Source: Rhizobiaceae bacterium
GTDB lineage: Bacteria; Pseudomonadota; Alphaproteobacteria; Rhizobiales; Rhizobiaceae
Direction of reading: 5' to 3'
Length of the DNA: 64,000 nt
Assembly: GCA_017644105.1 (NCBI GenBank)
Contig: JAEPMD010000009.1
Coordinates: 59,147-123,146, forward strand
Below are positions 1 through 10,376 of this stretch, in pieces (the stretch's first letter is position 1; every line of letters begins with the position of its first letter). The notes beneath the pieces were generated by a model, which was not told the origin of the DNA, made no database searches, and saw only the letters and a list, made by a program, of their open reading frames with translations. A program made the position numbers and the translations under genes.

Positions 1-1
1 C

Positions 2-358
2 TTTGGCGCATGGATCGGTATGCAGCTTTTGATGCGCCGTCCTGAAATTGAAGGCTTTATGTCAATCGCGCCTCAGCCAAACACATATGATTTCTCATTC
101 TTGGCACCCTGCCCGTCATCTGGCTTGATCATTCATGGTGATGCAGATCGTGTAGCCCCTGAAAAAGACGTTCAGGCCTTGGTTGATAAACTTCGCACAC
201 AAAAGGGCATTTTGATCACACAGCAAACAATGCTCGATGCCAACCATTTCTTTACTGATAAAACAGATGCATTGATTGCTGAATGCGCTGATTATCTTGA
301 ACGTCGCCTTAATGGCGAATTGGTTCCTGAACCAAGACCATCTAAGCGTTTGCGCTAA
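2..358 (+). CDS. alpha/beta hydrolase (COG2945-like), 3' part only
   Basis: The reading frame is open from the left edge of the window to TAA at 356-358, so the 5' part of the gene lies outside. The visible part carries the second half of an alpha/beta hydrolase fold. The segment HGDADRVAP supplies the acid residue and ANHFF the catalytic histidine. The first visible residues, FGAWIG, are what normally follows the nucleophile-elbow serine, which must be just upstream. This pattern fits the small alpha/beta hydrolases of COG2945, whose substrates are not established. The gene converges on murI with only a 7-base gap and no clear terminator. Confidence 0.8.
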   Translation, partial: FGAWIGMQLLMRRPEIEGFMSIAPQPNTYDFSFLAPCPSSGLIIHGDADRVAPEKDVQALVDKLRTQKGILITQQTMLDANHFFTDKTDALIAECADYLERRLNGELVPEPRPSKRLR

Positions 359-365
359 AACTGAT

Positions 366-1166
366 CTAAGATGTAATTGTTAGACCAAAGCCCTTGATCA
401 ATTGGGCTTTGGCAAAACTCGCCTGCCCTGATGTGAACATCGCAATGTCATGTTCGGGAATAAACTGATCCTGACTTTTGCGATCCAACAAGCTAATCGC
501 GTGGCGCGCAATCGCCTCTGCTGGATCAAGCCAATCTACCGGCCACTTCGCCACCTGTCTAAACTTATTGACCAAAAATGGATAATGCGTGCATGCAAGC
601 ACGACAATATCCGTACGCTTTCCGCCTTTTTCAAGCAAACATTGGTCAACAATGGGCGTTAATTGCTCGCGATCAACTTCATCCCCACGCATATAGGCTT
701 CACATAGACCTGCAAGATCTTCAGAACCCACCAGACGAACGTGACAGCTTTGCGCAAAAGATTGAATAAGATCGCGTGTATAAGCGCGTTTAACAGTGCC
801 AGGTGTGGCTAAAACCGATATCAAGCCCGAACTTGTTCGCTCAGCAGCTGGTTTGATCGCTGGAACGGTGCCGACAAATTTAATATCGGGAAACGCTTTG
901 CGCAAAGCTGGCAACACCAAAGTTGAAGCCGTATTGCACGCGATAATGATCAATTCTGGGCGATAAGCTTCAATAAGACGCCCCATGAGGCGAACAATGT
1001 GCACTTCAAGTTCGCTCTCTTGCCAAGAACCATAGGGAAATGCCTCATCATCTGCAACATAGATAAACTGGCGCTCAGGCGCCAATACACGCGCTTGTCG
1101 CAATACGGTGAGACCACCGATACCGCTATCAAAAAGCAAAACTGGACGTTGGCTTGGTTCGTGCAA
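366..1166 (-). CDS. murI: glutamate racemase
   Basis: Cytoplasmic enzyme that interconverts L- and D-glutamate and supplies D-Glu for peptidoglycan. The 266 residues have the family's usual length. The motif FDSGIGGL is at residues 12-19. The two catalytic cysteines are both present, C77 in ACNTAS and C192 in ACTHYP, with H194 beside the second. The best-fitting start is TTG at 1166, two bases after the TAG stop of trmJ, so the two genes form a tight operon and murI is probably translationally coupled. The pairing of a cell-wall gene with a tRNA methyltransferase suggests a shared growth-linked promoter upstream of trmJ. Confidence 0.93.
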   Translation of the reverse strand: MHEPSQRPVLLFDSGIGGLTVLRQARVLAPERQFIYVADDEAFPYGSWQESELEVHIVRLMGRLIEAYRPELIIIACNTASTLVLPALRKAFPDIKFVGTVPAIKPAAERTSSGLISVLATPGTVKRAYTRDLIQSFAQSCHVRLVGSEDLAGLCEAYMRGDEVDREQLTPIVDQCLLEKGGKRTDIVVLACTHYPFLVNKFRQVAKWPVDWLDPAEAIARHAISLLDRKSQDQFIPEHDIAMFTSGQASFAKAQLIKGFGLTITS

Positions 1167-1168
1167 AA

Positions 1169-1996
1169 CTATGCTTTCCCTTTTTCATCATCAACAGAAC
1201 CACCTAAACCAGGTCCGGATGTCCCTTTTGGGGCAGATCGGCTAAATCGATCAAGCGACGAGATCACACCGCGCAAAAAATGCACTTCTTCTGAAGAAAA
1301 CGCGGGACGTGTGAGCACAGCTCGTAAATTATCAACCACAGCCGGTTTTTTCTTTTCCGAGCGAAAATAGCCACGCACATCCAGCGCTTCTTCAATCTGA
1401 TCTAAAAATCCATGCAATAAATGCTTTGGCGCGGGTTCAAATGTGCGAACTTCATGTGGGATATCCGTTTCAGATGCCAACCCCGTTTTCAGCCATTCAT
1501 AGGACATTAAAAGTACTGCCTGGGCGATATTCAATGATGCAAAGGCAGGATTAACCGGAAAGGTAACCAATTCGTCAGCAAGGCCAACTTCATCATTGCG
1601 CAGTCCAATCCGCTCGCGACCAAATAATAAAGCAACCCGCTCGCCTTTATTATGCCGTGCGCGCATATCACGCGCAGCTGTCACCGGACCCTGAACTGGC
1701 TTGTGCCCATCACGCTCACGCGCTGTGGTCGCCATGACAAAATTCACATCGGCAATCGCTTCCCGCAGCGTCTCGTATACAACAGTGCCTTCAATAATAT
1801 GATCAGCTTTGGAAGCCGCGGACACGGCCTTCTCGTTTGGCCATCCGTCACGCGGGGCAACAAGACGCAATTCAGACAGACCAAAATTGGCCATTGCGCG
1901 TGCCACCATACCAATATTCTCACCCAATTGCGGCTCGACCAAAATTACGATTGGTCCTTCGGTGAGCATTTCGCGCTTAGAATTTGAGCCTGCCAT
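1169..1996 (-). CDS. trmJ: tRNA (cytidine/uridine-2'-O-)-methyltransferase, TrmJ-type SPOUT
   Basis: SPOUT-superfamily RNA methyltransferase of TrmH family group 1, predicted to methylate the ribose of position 32 in tRNA. The N-terminal [16 protein letters not shown] segment and the C-terminal knot motif [13 protein letters not shown], which binds S-adenosylmethionine, are both intact. The GRERIGL stretch is also typical. The protein has 275 residues, slightly longer than E. coli TrmJ, with a basic C-terminal extension. It starts with ATG at 1996 and is the first gene of the trmJ-murI operon, divergent from icd across a 212-base region that should hold both promoters. Confidence 0.9.
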   Translation of the reverse strand: MAGSNSKREMLTEGPIVILVEPQLGENIGMVARAMANFGLSELRLVAPRDGWPNEKAVSAASKADHIIEGTVVYETLREAIADVNFVMATTARERDGHKPVQGPVTAARDMRARHNKGERVALLFGRERIGLRNDEVGLADELVTFPVNPAFASLNIAQAVLLMSYEWLKTGLASETDIPHEVRTFEPAPKHLLHGFLDQIEEALDVRGYFRSEKKKPAVVDNLRAVLTRPAFSSEEVHFLRGVISSLDRFSRSAPKGTSGPGLGGSVDDEKGKA

Positions 1997-2208
1997 TCAA
2001 CATTCCCATCACATTTTTTCGAATTTGCTCTGCCATATATCATTTAAAAACAAAAGCACAGCCCTTTCCCAAAGGGTTTTATCTGTTTGAAACCAGCTTT
2101 ATTGCGTCAAACGATTGCACCGCAGCACATGCTTTGCTATGAGGGCGCATCACAAGAAAACATGAATTAAGTATTGTCTGTACTTCTTCCAGAACAAGGG
2201 TCCGAAAC

Positions 2209-3420
2209 ATGGCAAAAATTAAGGTCGACAATCCCGTCGTAGAACTCGACGGCGATGAGATGACACGCATCATTTGGCAGTTCATCAAAGAAAAACTCAT
2301 CCATCCATATCTCGACATAGATCTCAAATATTACGATCTAGGCATGGAAAGTCGCGACGCAACAGATGACCAGATCACTGTAGATGCAGCGAATGCAATT
2401 AAAGAATATGGCGTAGGTGTTAAATGTGCGACCATCACACCTGATGAGGCGCGTGTTGAAGAGTTTAATCTTAAAAAGATGTACCGCTCTCCTAACGGCA
2501 CAATCCGTAACATCCTAGGTGGTGTGATCTTCCGTGAGCCAATCATTTGTAAAAACGTTCCACGTCTTGTCCCAGGTTGGACAAAGCCAGTGATCGTTGG
2601 TCGTCACGCTTTTGGTGACCAATATCGCGCTACGGATTTCAAATTCCCTGGCAAAGGTAAAATCACCATGAAATTCGTTGGTGAAGACGGAACTGAACAA
2701 GAATACGACATCTTTGATGCACCAGCTTCTGGTGTGGCAATGGGTATGTATAACCTTGATAAATCTATCGAAGATTTTGCTCGCGCTTCTATGAACTATG
2801 GTCTACAGCGCGGCGTACCTGTGTATCTTTCAACGAAAAATACAATCATGAAAGTCTATGATGGCCGCTTTAAAGATATCTTTGAAGAAGTTTACCAAAA
2901 CGAATTTAAAGAAAAGTTCGAAGAAGCTAAAATCTGGTACGAGCACCGTTTGATCGATGACATGGTTGCGTCTAACCTTAAATGGTCTGGCGGCTATGTT
3001 TGGGCTTGTAAGAACTATGATGGCGATGTGCAGTCAGATACAGTTGCGCAAGGTTTTGGTTCACTTGGCCTCATGACATCTGTATTGATGTCACCTGATG
3101 GCCGTACTGTGGAAGCTGAAGCTGCACACGGCACAGTGACACGTCACTACCGTCAGCACCAAAAAGGTGAAGAGACATCAACAAACTCGATCGCATCTAT
3201 CTTTGCTTGGACACGTGGCCTTGCCCACCGCGCAAAGCTTGATGACAATGCTGAGCTTGCTAAGTTTGCACTAACACTTGAAAAAGTTTGTATCGATACA
3301 GTTGAATCTGGCTTCATGACGAAAGACTTGGCGCTTCTAATCGGTCCAGATCAGCCTTGGTTGTCAACAACTGGCTTCCTAGACAAAGTTGACGAAAACC
3401 TGAAAAAAGCAATGGCTTAA
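2209..3420 (+). CDS. icd: NADP-dependent isocitrate dehydrogenase
   Basis: TCA-cycle enzyme that oxidatively decarboxylates isocitrate to 2-oxoglutarate with NADP+. At 403 residues it belongs to the short homodimeric, eukaryote-like class common in alphaproteobacteria, not to the longer E. coli type. The N-terminal [13 protein letters not shown] segment and the substrate-binding SPNGTIRN at about residues 94-101 are intact. The cofactor-binding stretch [11 protein letters not shown] lies at about 305-315 and fits NADP preference. It is a single-gene unit ending at a strong bidirectional terminator. Confidence 0.97.
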   Translation: MAKIKVDNPVVELDGDEMTRIIWQFIKEKLIHPYLDIDLKYYDLGMESRDATDDQITVDAANAIKEYGVGVKCATITPDEARVEEFNLKKMYRSPNGTIRNILGGVIFREPIICKNVPRLVPGWTKPVIVGRHAFGDQYRATDFKFPGKGKITMKFVGEDGTEQEYDIFDAPASGVAMGMYNLDKSIEDFARASMNYGLQRGVPVYLSTKNTIMKVYDGRFKDIFEEVYQNEFKEKFEEAKIWYEHRLIDDMVASNLKWSGGYVWACKNYDGDVQSDTVAQGFGSLGLMTSVLMSPDGRTVEAEAAHGTVTRHYRQHQKGEETSTNSIASIFAWTRGLAHRAKLDDNAELAKFALTLEKVCIDTVESGFMTKDLALLIGPDQPWLSTTGFLDKVDENLKKAMA

Positions 3421-3444
3421 ATCAAAAGGCTAAGAAATTGATTC

Positions 3445-3480
3445 AAAAAGGCCCGCAAAGTTTTCTTTGCGGGCCTTTTT
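3445..3480. terminator. bidirectional terminator between icd and alaS
   Basis: A perfect 16-bp inverted repeat (3445-3460 and 3465-3480) encloses a TTTT loop. The outer five pairs are A-T, so the 3' arm ends in a T run on either strand. It lies between two convergent genes and should serve icd on the plus strand and alaS on the minus strand. Confidence 0.93.
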
Positions 3481-3501
3481 AGTATTTAAATTTCAAATTT
3501 T

Positions 3502-6150
3502 CTAAAGAAGAGCTTTTACAGCTTCAACGGCAGCATCTGCTTTTGATGCGTCCGGACCACCAGCCTGCGCCATGTCAGGACGACCGCCGCCACCTTTGCC
3601 GCCAACAGCTTCAGAAGCGGCTCTGACCAAATCTACAGCACTAAATTTGTCTGTTAGATCATCGGTAACACCCACAACAACGCCAGCTTTGCCATTATCA
3701 AGGCCAACAAAGACCACAACGCCAGAACCAAGTGAATTCTTGCCATCATCAGCAAGTGCTTTTAATTCACGGCCACCAATGCCCTCAACCACTTTGCCAA
3801 GGAATTTAACACCATTGATCTCATCCGGATGATCGCCTTTTGAACCACCGCCCATCGCCAATTGACGTTTGGCATCGGATAGCTCTTTCTCAAGCTGTTT
3901 ACGCTCTTCCAGCAATTGCGCGACACGGGTCGCCACATCTGATGGTGTCACCTTCAACGCAGCCGCTGCTGCTTTAAGGTTTTGCTCTTGGGTTCTAAAG
4001 TAATCACGTGCCGCATCACCAGTCAGCGCCTCGATACGGCGGACACCTGCAGATACAGCGCTTTCACTCACAACGGTTACAACGCCAATCTCGCCTGTGT
4101 TAGCGACATGCGTGCCACCACAAAGTTCAATAGAGAATTGGCCTTCATGGTTGGAGCCTTCAACTTGCTCACCCATTGTGACCACGCGAACTTCGTCACC
4201 ATATTTTTCGCCAAACAAAGCGCGTGCGCCCGCTTCTTTCGCATCATCAACACCCATTACGCGGGTGGTAACTGGATTGCTTTGCAGCACCACTTCATTT
4301 GTCATGCTTTCAATGGCTTGTAATTCATCATCGCCAATTGGCTTTTGATGAGAGAAGTCAAAACGCAGACGATTTTCGGATACAAGTGAACCTTTTTGCG
4401 CAACATGCTCACCCAGAACTTGACGCAAGCTTTCATGCAGCAAATGCGTGGCTGAGTGATTGCGGCAAATATCAGCGCGGCGTTCAGCATCGACTTCTAA
4501 ACGGCCTGCATCACCTGTTTTGATCGCGCCTTCTTTAAGTACTGCATGATGAACAAACAAGCCATCTGCTTTCTTAGAGACAGAAGAAACGTGAGCAATG
4601 GCCCCATTTTCAAAGATAACTTGACCGCTATCGCCAATCTGACCACCCATTTCAGCGTAAAATGGCGACTGATTGAAAACCAGATCTACCTTTTGCCCTT
4701 TGCTAGCTTCTTTGACCTCAGCACCATCCACAGCTATCGCCTGCACAACGCCTTCAGCCAGGAGTTTGTCATAGCCTAAGAATTCGGTTGTGCCCACGCG
4801 ATCAAAGACTGAGAACCACACCGCTTCAGATGCAGCATCACCAGAACCTGACCAATTGGCGCGTGCTTCGGCCTTTTGTTTTTCCATAGAAGCGTTAAAG
4901 CCCTCAACATCGACTTCAATTGAGCGTGCACGCAGGGCATCCTGCGTGAGATCAAGTGGGAAACCATAAGTGTCATAAAGCTTAAATGCGACATCGCCCT
5001 TAAGCTCATCACCTTCAGACATTCCGTCTGTCGCTTCGTTGAGCAATTGAAGCCCGCGACCAAGCGTACGTTGGAAGCGCACCTCTTCAATCTCAAATGT
5101 TTCCTTGATGAGGTCTTCCGTTTGGCGCAATTCAGGGAATGCATCACCCATTTCAAGCACAAGACTTGGAACCAGCTTATGCATCAAAGGCTCTTTCGCA
5201 CCCAAAAGGTTCGCATGGCGCATGGCGCGACGCATGATCCGGCGCAAGACATAACCGCGACCTTCATTGGATGGTAAAACGCCATCCGCAACCAAGAAAC
5301 TACACGCGCGCAAGTGATCGGCAATCACGCGATGGCTCGGCAATTGATCGCCTTCAGCTTTCACACCCGTTGCTTCAACAGAGGCATTGATCAGCTTCTC
5401 AAACAGGTCAATCTCATAGTTATTGTGCTTGCCCTGCAAGACAGCGGCAATGCGCTCAAGACCCATGCCTGTATCAATGGACGGTTTCGGAAGGCTCTGA
5501 CGCTCTTCCTTCGTCACCTGCTCAAACTGCATGAAGACGAGGTTCCAAATTTCAATAAAGCGATCGCCATCTTCTTCAGGTGAACCGGGAGGGCCACCCC
5601 AAATGTGGTCGCCATGATCGTAGAAAATTTCAGAACATGGACCACAAGGGCCAACATCGCCCATAGACCAGAAATTATCGCTTGTTGAAATGCGGATAAT
5701 CTTATCATCGCCAAAGCCAGCAACTTTCTTCCATAAGCTTGCAGCCTCTTCATCTTCTGAGAAGACAGTCACGAGCAGCTTATCTTTTGGCAAACCATAT
5801 TCTTTGGTGATCAAATCCCAAGCATGGGTAATTGCCTGCTCTTTGAAATAATCACCAAAGGAGAAATTTCCAAGCATCTCGAAGAATGTATGGTGGCGTG
5901 CGGTATAGCCCACATTATCCAAATCATTGTGCTTACCACCTGCGCGTACGCATTTTTGCGATGTCGCAGCTGTTTTATATGGACGTTGTTCAAGGCCAGT
6001 GAAGACGTTTTTAAACTGCACCATACCGGCATTGGTAAACATCAATGTTGGGTCATTTTGAGGTACCAAAGAACTCGAAGACACAATCTCATGCCCCTGC
6101 CCTTTAAAGTAATCCAAGAATACCGATCTAATATCGTTTACGCTACTCAT
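3502..6150 (-). CDS. alaS: alanyl-tRNA synthetase
   Basis: Class II synthetase that charges tRNA-Ala; 882 residues, full length. Residues 86-100 hold the class II catalytic segment [15 protein letters not shown]. The editing domain has HSATH (HxxxH) and the downstream CGGTH motif that completes the zinc site. The C-terminal DHHA1 region ends in the glycine-rich [16 protein letters not shown] segment. Starts at ATG 6150. Unlike many bacteria, it is not immediately adjacent to recA here: 242 bases with a recA terminator separate them. It ends in TAG, like several other housekeeping genes in this window. Confidence 0.97.
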   Translation of the reverse strand: MSSVNDIRSVFLDYFKGQGHEIVSSSSLVPQNDPTLMFTNAGMVQFKNVFTGLEQRPYKTAATSQKCVRAGGKHNDLDNVGYTARHHTFFEMLGNFSFGDYFKEQAITHAWDLITKEYGLPKDKLLVTVFSEDEEAASLWKKVAGFGDDKIIRISTSDNFWSMGDVGPCGPCSEIFYDHGDHIWGGPPGSPEEDGDRFIEIWNLVFMQFEQVTKEERQSLPKPSIDTGMGLERIAAVLQGKHNNYEIDLFEKLINASVEATGVKAEGDQLPSHRVIADHLRACSFLVADGVLPSNEGRGYVLRRIMRRAMRHANLLGAKEPLMHKLVPSLVLEMGDAFPELRQTEDLIKETFEIEEVRFQRTLGRGLQLLNEATDGMSEGDELKGDVAFKLYDTYGFPLDLTQDALRARSIEVDVEGFNASMEKQKAEARANWSGSGDAASEAVWFSVFDRVGTTEFLGYDKLLAEGVVQAIAVDGAEVKEASKGQKVDLVFNQSPFYAEMGGQIGDSGQVIFENGAIAHVSSVSKKADGLFVHHAVLKEGAIKTGDAGRLEVDAERRADICRNHSATHLLHESLRQVLGEHVAQKGSLVSENRLRFDFSHQKPIGDDELQAIESMTNEVVLQSNPVTTRVMGVDDAKEAGARALFGEKYGDEVRVVTMGEQVEGSNHEGQFSIELCGGTHVANTGEIGVVTVVSESAVSAGVRRIEALTGDAARDYFRTQEQNLKAAAAALKVTPSDVATRVAQLLEERKQLEKELSDAKRQLAMGGGSKGDHPDEINGVKFLGKVVEGIGGRELKALADDGKNSLGSGVVVFVGLDNGKAGVVVGVTDDLTDKFSAVDLVRAASEAVGGKGGGGRPDMAQAGGPDASKADAAVEAVKALL

Positions 6151-6330
6151 ATCCGTCTTAAACTCCGCTCGCTACGAGTACGCGTTATATGCGCCCCATG
6201 CTGATCAATCGTGGATTTTTCATAAATTCGAAAACCAATTATATCAACCATATAATGCTGCTTCGGGAGTATTCTAAGAGAAAATCATATATTTTTAGCT
6301 GTCCGGTTTGATGTCTTGTCTCAAAAACTA

Positions 6331-6357
6331 AAAAAGCCACCCAATTTAGGTGGCTTT
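6331..6357 (-). terminator. recA terminator
   Basis: A 9-bp perfect stem (6333-6341 with 6349-6357, 7-base loop) is followed on the minus strand by a run of T residues (complement of the A run at 6331-6335). It lies 36 bases past the recA stop codon and is oriented for recA. Confidence 0.88.
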
Positions 6358-6392
6358 CAAGCTTTATGACTTAGACTGTGAGCGGATCGAAA

Positions 6393-7484
6393 CTATTTCT
6401 CACCACCCGCTGCAGCATCATCTTCTTGACCACCTGCAGGATCATCCAACAATTGTTCGGCAATGAGGCCCGCATTCTGGCGCAAAGACAATTCAATTTC
6501 ATCGGCGATCTCGCGATTATCAGCCAAGAACTGTTTCGCATTCTCACGACCCTGCCCCAAACGTTGGCTGTTATAAGAGAACCAGGAACCTGATTTTTCA
6601 ACAATGCCAGCTTTCACACCAAGATCGATCAATTCACCGGTCTTAGATGAACCTGAGCCATACATGATATCAAATTCAACCTGTTTAAACGGAGGCGCCA
6701 TTTTGTTTTTAACGACTTTAACGCGGGTCTGGTTACCCACAATTTCATCGCGATCCTTTACAGCACCAATACGGCGGATGTCAAGGCGAACAGAGGAATA
6801 GAATTTCAGTGCATTACCACCTGTTGTGGTTTCAGGCGAGCCGAACATTACACCGATTTTCATACGGATTTGGTTGATGAAGATGACCATGCAGTTTGAT
6901 TTTGCAATGGAAGCTGTCAACTTACGCAAAGCCTGGCTCATAAGACGTGCTTGAAGACCTGGCAAACTGTCACCCATCTCACCTTCAATCTCAGCACGCG
7001 GCGTAAGAGCTGCCACGGAATCGACAACCAAAACATCCAGCGCACCAGAGCGCACCAACGTATCTGTAATCTCAAGCGCCTGCTCACCCGTATCCGGCTG
7101 AGAGATCAACAAATCTTCAAGATCAACACCCAGCTTACGGGCATAAACTGGATCCAGCGCGTGCTCAGCATCGATAAAGCCGCAAATGCCGCCATCTTTT
7201 TGCGCTTCAGCAATTGTTTGCAGCGCAAGTGTTGTTTTACCAGAACTCTCAGGACCATAAATTTCAATAATTCTGCCCTTAGGTAATCCCCCAATACCAA
7301 GCGCAATATCCAGACCAAGTGAACCTGTTGAAACTTTCTCAATCTCAACCACATTCTCATTTGATCCAAGCTTCATAATTGAGCCCTTGCCATAAGAGCG
7401 CTCAATTTGTGAAAGTGCGGCATCTAGCGCTTTACTTTTATCCACCGATTTTTCCTCTACTAGTCGTAAGGAGTTCTGTCCCAT
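6393..7484 (-). CDS. recA: recombinase A
   Basis: DNA-strand exchange protein and coprotease for LexA. The 363 residues are complete. Walker A GPESSGKT is at 77-84, and the Walker B region [13 protein letters not shown] and the [19 protein letters not shown] segment (DNA-binding loop L2) are intact. The C-terminus is acidic ([13 protein letters not shown]), as in other RecA proteins. The ATG at 7484 follows AGAGGT with a good spacing. A candidate alphaproteobacterial SOS box lies at 7613-7627, about 130 bases upstream, suggesting LexA control. It is divergent from psuK. Confidence 0.97.
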   Translation of the reverse strand: MGQNSLRLVEEKSVDKSKALDAALSQIERSYGKGSIMKLGSNENVVEIEKVSTGSLGLDIALGIGGLPKGRIIEIYGPESSGKTTLALQTIAEAQKDGGICGFIDAEHALDPVYARKLGVDLEDLLISQPDTGEQALEITDTLVRSGALDVLVVDSVAALTPRAEIEGEMGDSLPGLQARLMSQALRKLTASIAKSNCMVIFINQIRMKIGVMFGSPETTTGGNALKFYSSVRLDIRRIGAVKDRDEIVGNQTRVKVVKNKMAPPFKQVEFDIMYGSGSSKTGELIDLGVKAGIVEKSGSWFSYNSQRLGQGRENAKQFLADNREIADEIELSLRQNAGLIAEQLLDDPAGGQEDDAAAGGEK

Positions 7485-7583
7485 GATCTGATACCTCTAA
7501 GTTTAAAACCAACCGCTTTAATCAAGCGCCAACCTAACTTAAATGTACCCTATTTGTTCTCATTTGACAATACCCAATTAAGA

Positions 7584-7601
7584 TATTGTTATATAACAAT
7601 A
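7584..7601. promoter_or_regulatory. 18-bp perfect palindrome, possible operator
   Basis: The sequence TATTGTTATATAACAATA is a perfect inverted repeat with no spacer. It lies in the divergent recA-psuK intergenic region, 12 bases from the candidate SOS box. It could be an operator for a dimeric regulator of psuK-psuG or of recA. A-T rich palindromes arise by chance fairly easily, so the call is tentative. Confidence 0.35.
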
Positions 7602-7612
7602 AAATTACATTT

Positions 7613-7627
7613 GTTCTATTTTTGTAC
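7613..7627 (-). promoter_or_regulatory. candidate SOS (LexA) box upstream of recA
   Basis: The plus strand reads GTTC, seven bases, GTAC. This matches the alphaproteobacterial LexA direct-repeat consensus GTTC-N7-GTTC at seven of eight fixed positions. It lies in the recA upstream region, where a LexA site is expected. Confidence 0.55.
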
Positions 7628-7715
7628 ACGGGGTTTTTGTAAAACTTCTCAATCAAACCCATCTACATTAAACTCGTTAAAGTGATGATATACGATTCGT
7701 GAAAGGTATGTAGTT

Positions 7716-8630
7716 GTGAATCCTGTTTTAATCCTCGGCGGCGCACATATTGATCGAAAAGGCGCTATGGAAGACGACTATATCGAAGGCGCAAGCATTC
7801 CCGGAACGATCGAAGAAGTCGTTGGAGGTGGCGCATTTAACGTGGCTGCCAATTTATCACGGCTGGGATGTGACGTAACCTTCATTTCTCCACGAGCGCA
7901 AGATACAAATGCTGCCTATGTAGCCGAGACAATCAAACCACTTAATATTGAAGATAAACCGGTGATCTGCTCGGGCAGTACGCCAAGCTACACAGCGCTT
8001 TTGGACCGCCATGGTGAACTGATCGCAGCACTCGCCGATATGAAGCTTTATGATGGTTTAACGCGAGGGGATTTTCTAACTGCGCAGGTCAGAGACGAAC
8101 TGAAAAATAGCAAAATTCTGATCACTGACGCCAATCTAACCGAAGAACTGCTCATTGAAATTGCCAATCACATTCCTGACGATTGTCATTGGTATGCCAT
8201 TGCAGTCTCCCCTGCCAAAGTGGTGAGATATCTACCCGTGCTGAAACGAATTAACTGTCTGGCCATGAATTTAAATGAAGCAAAGGCAATCACAAAGTTA
8301 TCTGAACCCTCGGAAATGCCGGAAGCATTAATGCAATTGGGGTTGCGAGGCGCCATTATTACGAACGGCGCGAACGATATCATTGGCTTTCTGGAAGGTC
8401 ATTCGCCAATATCATTAACCCCCTCCCCGGCAACCAATGTTATAGATGTGACTGGCGCGGGTGACGCGACACTGTCTGGATTTGTGACCATGATCGAGAA
8501 AGATCACACTATAAAAGATGCATTAGAGTTTGGAATGGCAGCCGCGCGGTTGACAATCGCTATAAAGGGTGCACAACACCCCTCTCTTACTCATGACCTT
8601 GTTCAACAAGAACTTGAACAATCCCAATAA
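7716..8630 (+). CDS. psuK: PfkB-family sugar kinase, probable pseudouridine kinase
   Basis: Ribokinase-like (PfkB) kinase of 304 residues. The N-terminal substrate motif GGGAFNVAANL is at residues 37-47, and the C-terminal anion-hole motif DVTGAGD with the catalytic aspartate ends at about residue 249. PfkB kinases are hard to assign alone, but the next gene, 12 bases downstream, is psuG. The pair would phosphorylate pseudouridine and then cleave it to uracil and ribose 5-phosphate. The start is GTG at 7716, preceded by GAAAGG. Confidence 0.85.
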   Translation: MNPVLILGGAHIDRKGAMEDDYIEGASIPGTIEEVVGGGAFNVAANLSRLGCDVTFISPRAQDTNAAYVAETIKPLNIEDKPVICSGSTPSYTALLDRHGELIAALADMKLYDGLTRGDFLTAQVRDELKNSKILITDANLTEELLIEIANHIPDDCHWYAIAVSPAKVVRYLPVLKRINCLAMNLNEAKAITKLSEPSEMPEALMQLGLRGAIITNGANDIIGFLEGHSPISLTPSPATNVIDVTGAGDATLSGFVTMIEKDHTIKDALEFGMAAARLTIAIKGAQHPSLTHDLVQQELEQSQ

Positions 8631-8642
8631 CAAGGTAATCAG

Positions 8643-9551
8643 ATGCAAACCCAACTGGACATTATTTACAGCGCCGAAGTCGCTGAAGCGCTGGGCAACA
8701 AAGCCCCCATAGTCGCGCTTGAATCCACGATCATCACCCATGGCATGCCTTGGCCTGGCAATTTTGAAATGGCAACCGGTGTCGAACAGCTCATTCGTGA
8801 TCATGGTGCAACACCTGCAACAATTGCGGTATTAGATGGCAAATTGCATGTCGGGCTTGAGCGCGATGCCATTGAACAATTGGCAAAAACACCTGATGCG
8901 ATGAAACTATCTCGAGCGGATTTTGCGTTTGCGATTGCGCAAGGAAAAACCGGTGCCACAACAGTCGCGGCAACGATGATGGCAGCCCATCAGGCTGGTA
9001 TATCAGTCTTTGCAACAGGTGGCATTGGCGGGGTTCATCGCGGTGCCAGTGACAGCTTTGATATTTCGGCTGATTTGCAGGAACTCTCTAGAACGCCGGT
9101 CATTGTGGTCGCCGCTGGCGCAAAAGCTATACTTGATGTGCCTAAAACGCTCGAAGTTTTAGAAACCAACGGTGTGCCTGTTGTAACGTTGGGTCAAGAC
9201 GAGTTTCCGGCCTTCTGGTCGTCAAAATCTGACCATACATCGCCGTTGCGCGTGGATAATGTTGAAGATATCGCAAAATTTGAAAAGGCCCGACGCCAGT
9301 TCCAAGACCATGGCGGTATGCTTGTCGGGAACCCGGTTCCACAAGAGGCTGAAATTCCGCAGGATGCAATGAATGGCTTTATCGAGCAAGCGTTGTCCGA
9401 TGCAGATGATCAAAACATCAAAGGCAAAGATGTGACGCCGTTTTTGCTCGCCCGTATATTTGAGCTGACAAACGGCAAAAGCTTGGAGACGAATATCGCA
9501 CTTGTGCGCAATAATGCAAAAATCGCAGCACAGATTGCTTGCGCGCTCTAA
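8643..9551 (+). CDS. psuG: pseudouridine-5'-phosphate glycosidase
   Basis: Cleaves the C-C glycosidic bond of pseudouridine 5'-phosphate, giving uracil and ribose 5-phosphate. The 302 residues match the family. The N-terminal VALESTIITHGMPWP carries the conserved glutamate (E27). GKTGATTVAATM and ATGGIGGVHRG are characteristic, and AGAKAILD carries the lysine thought to form the covalent intermediate. Forms an operon with the upstream kinase, starting with ATG after GGTAATCAG. Ends at a strong terminator. Confidence 0.95.
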   Translation: MQTQLDIIYSAEVAEALGNKAPIVALESTIITHGMPWPGNFEMATGVEQLIRDHGATPATIAVLDGKLHVGLERDAIEQLAKTPDAMKLSRADFAFAIAQGKTGATTVAATMMAAHQAGISVFATGGIGGVHRGASDSFDISADLQELSRTPVIVVAAGAKAILDVPKTLEVLETNGVPVVTLGQDEFPAFWSSKSDHTSPLRVDNVEDIAKFEKARRQFQDHGGMLVGNPVPQEAEIPQDAMNGFIEQALSDADDQNIKGKDVTPFLLARIFELTNGKSLETNIALVRNNAKIAAQIACAL

Positions 9552-9567
9552 CTTTAATACACAAAGA

Positions 9568-9601
9568 AAAACCCCGATGATCCTTCGGCCATCGGGGTTT
9601 T
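9568..9601. terminator. bidirectional terminator between psuG and the OmpA-like gene
   Basis: A 12-bp perfect stem (AAAACCCCGATG at 9568-9579, partner 9590-9601) with a 10-base loop and flanking A and T runs. It lies between convergent genes and can act on both strands. Confidence 0.92.
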
Positions 9602-9624
9602 GATAATAAGAAATCTTTGACCGA

Positions 9625-10275
9625 TTATGAAAGCGGTGAAAGCTGAATTTCTACGCGACGGTTCGCAGCGCGACCAGCTTCTGTGCCATTGTCAGCAATC
9701 GGACGTGTTTCACCAAATCCAAGTGTACGGAAACGACGTGCATCCACACCAGACTGAGAAAGATAACCGGCAACGGATTGCGCACGTTGTGTCGATAGCG
9801 TTTGGTTAAACGCGTCTTCACCCGTTGAATCTGTGTGTCCATACACATCAACCAATGTTTTGTTAAACTTCGAAACAACAATCGCAACGCCATTTAGCGT
9901 ATTCACAAATTGTGGCTTGATGGCTGATTTACCGACATCAAATGTGATGTTGGAAGGCATATTCAGGATAATCTGATTGCCATTACGTGTAACGGTCACA
10001 CCCGTACCTTGAAGTTGCGCGCGAAGCTCAGCCTCTTGTTGATCCATATATGCGCCAATCGCACCACCGGCCAACAAACCAACACCTGCGCCGATCAATG
10101 CGTTTTTACGATCATCACCACCAGCGAGAAGGCCAAGACCAGCACCGGCTGCCGCACCAAGAGCAGCGCCTCTTGTCGTGTTGTTGACTTTTTGCTGACC
10201 CGTAAATGGGTCAATTGATGTACAGGAAGCAAGAACTGCACCTGCAACTAGAGCCGAAATAATCTGGGCTTTCAT
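9625..10275 (-). CDS. OmpA-family lipoprotein with glycine zipper
   Basis: Outer-membrane lipoprotein of 216 residues. The signal peptide ends in the lipobox LASC, with C18 as the predicted lipidated residue. Residues about 34-75 form a glycine-zipper segment (repeated GAxLG/GAGxG pattern) interrupted by a short charged hairpin. Residues about 105-216 are an OmpA-like peptidoglycan-binding domain (NITFDVGKSAI, YGHTDSTG, NRRVEI). The architecture matches YiaD-type lipoproteins that tether the outer membrane to peptidoglycan. Single-gene unit, convergent with psuG. Confidence 0.9.
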   Translation of the reverse strand: MKAQIISALVAGAVLASCTSIDPFTGQQKVNNTTRGAALGAAAGAGLGLLAGGDDRKNALIGAGVGLLAGGAIGAYMDQQEAELRAQLQGTGVTVTRNGNQIILNMPSNITFDVGKSAIKPQFVNTLNGVAIVVSKFNKTLVDVYGHTDSTGEDAFNQTLSTQRAQSVAGYLSQSGVDARRFRTLGFGETRPIADNGTEAGRAANRRVEIQLSPLS

Positions 10276-10376
10276 TAAAATTCCCCTTCATAGAATTTGT
10301 TTGGATCACCTATCACCCTCAATTAAGGCATTAAGATGAACTAATTCTTTATGACTACATACAAACAGATACAATT

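Noticed and set aside
3502..6150. Genome-wide reassignment of TAG to an amino acid
   Set aside because: alaS, recA, murI and trmJ all end in TAG at the normal family length, so TAG works as a stop here.
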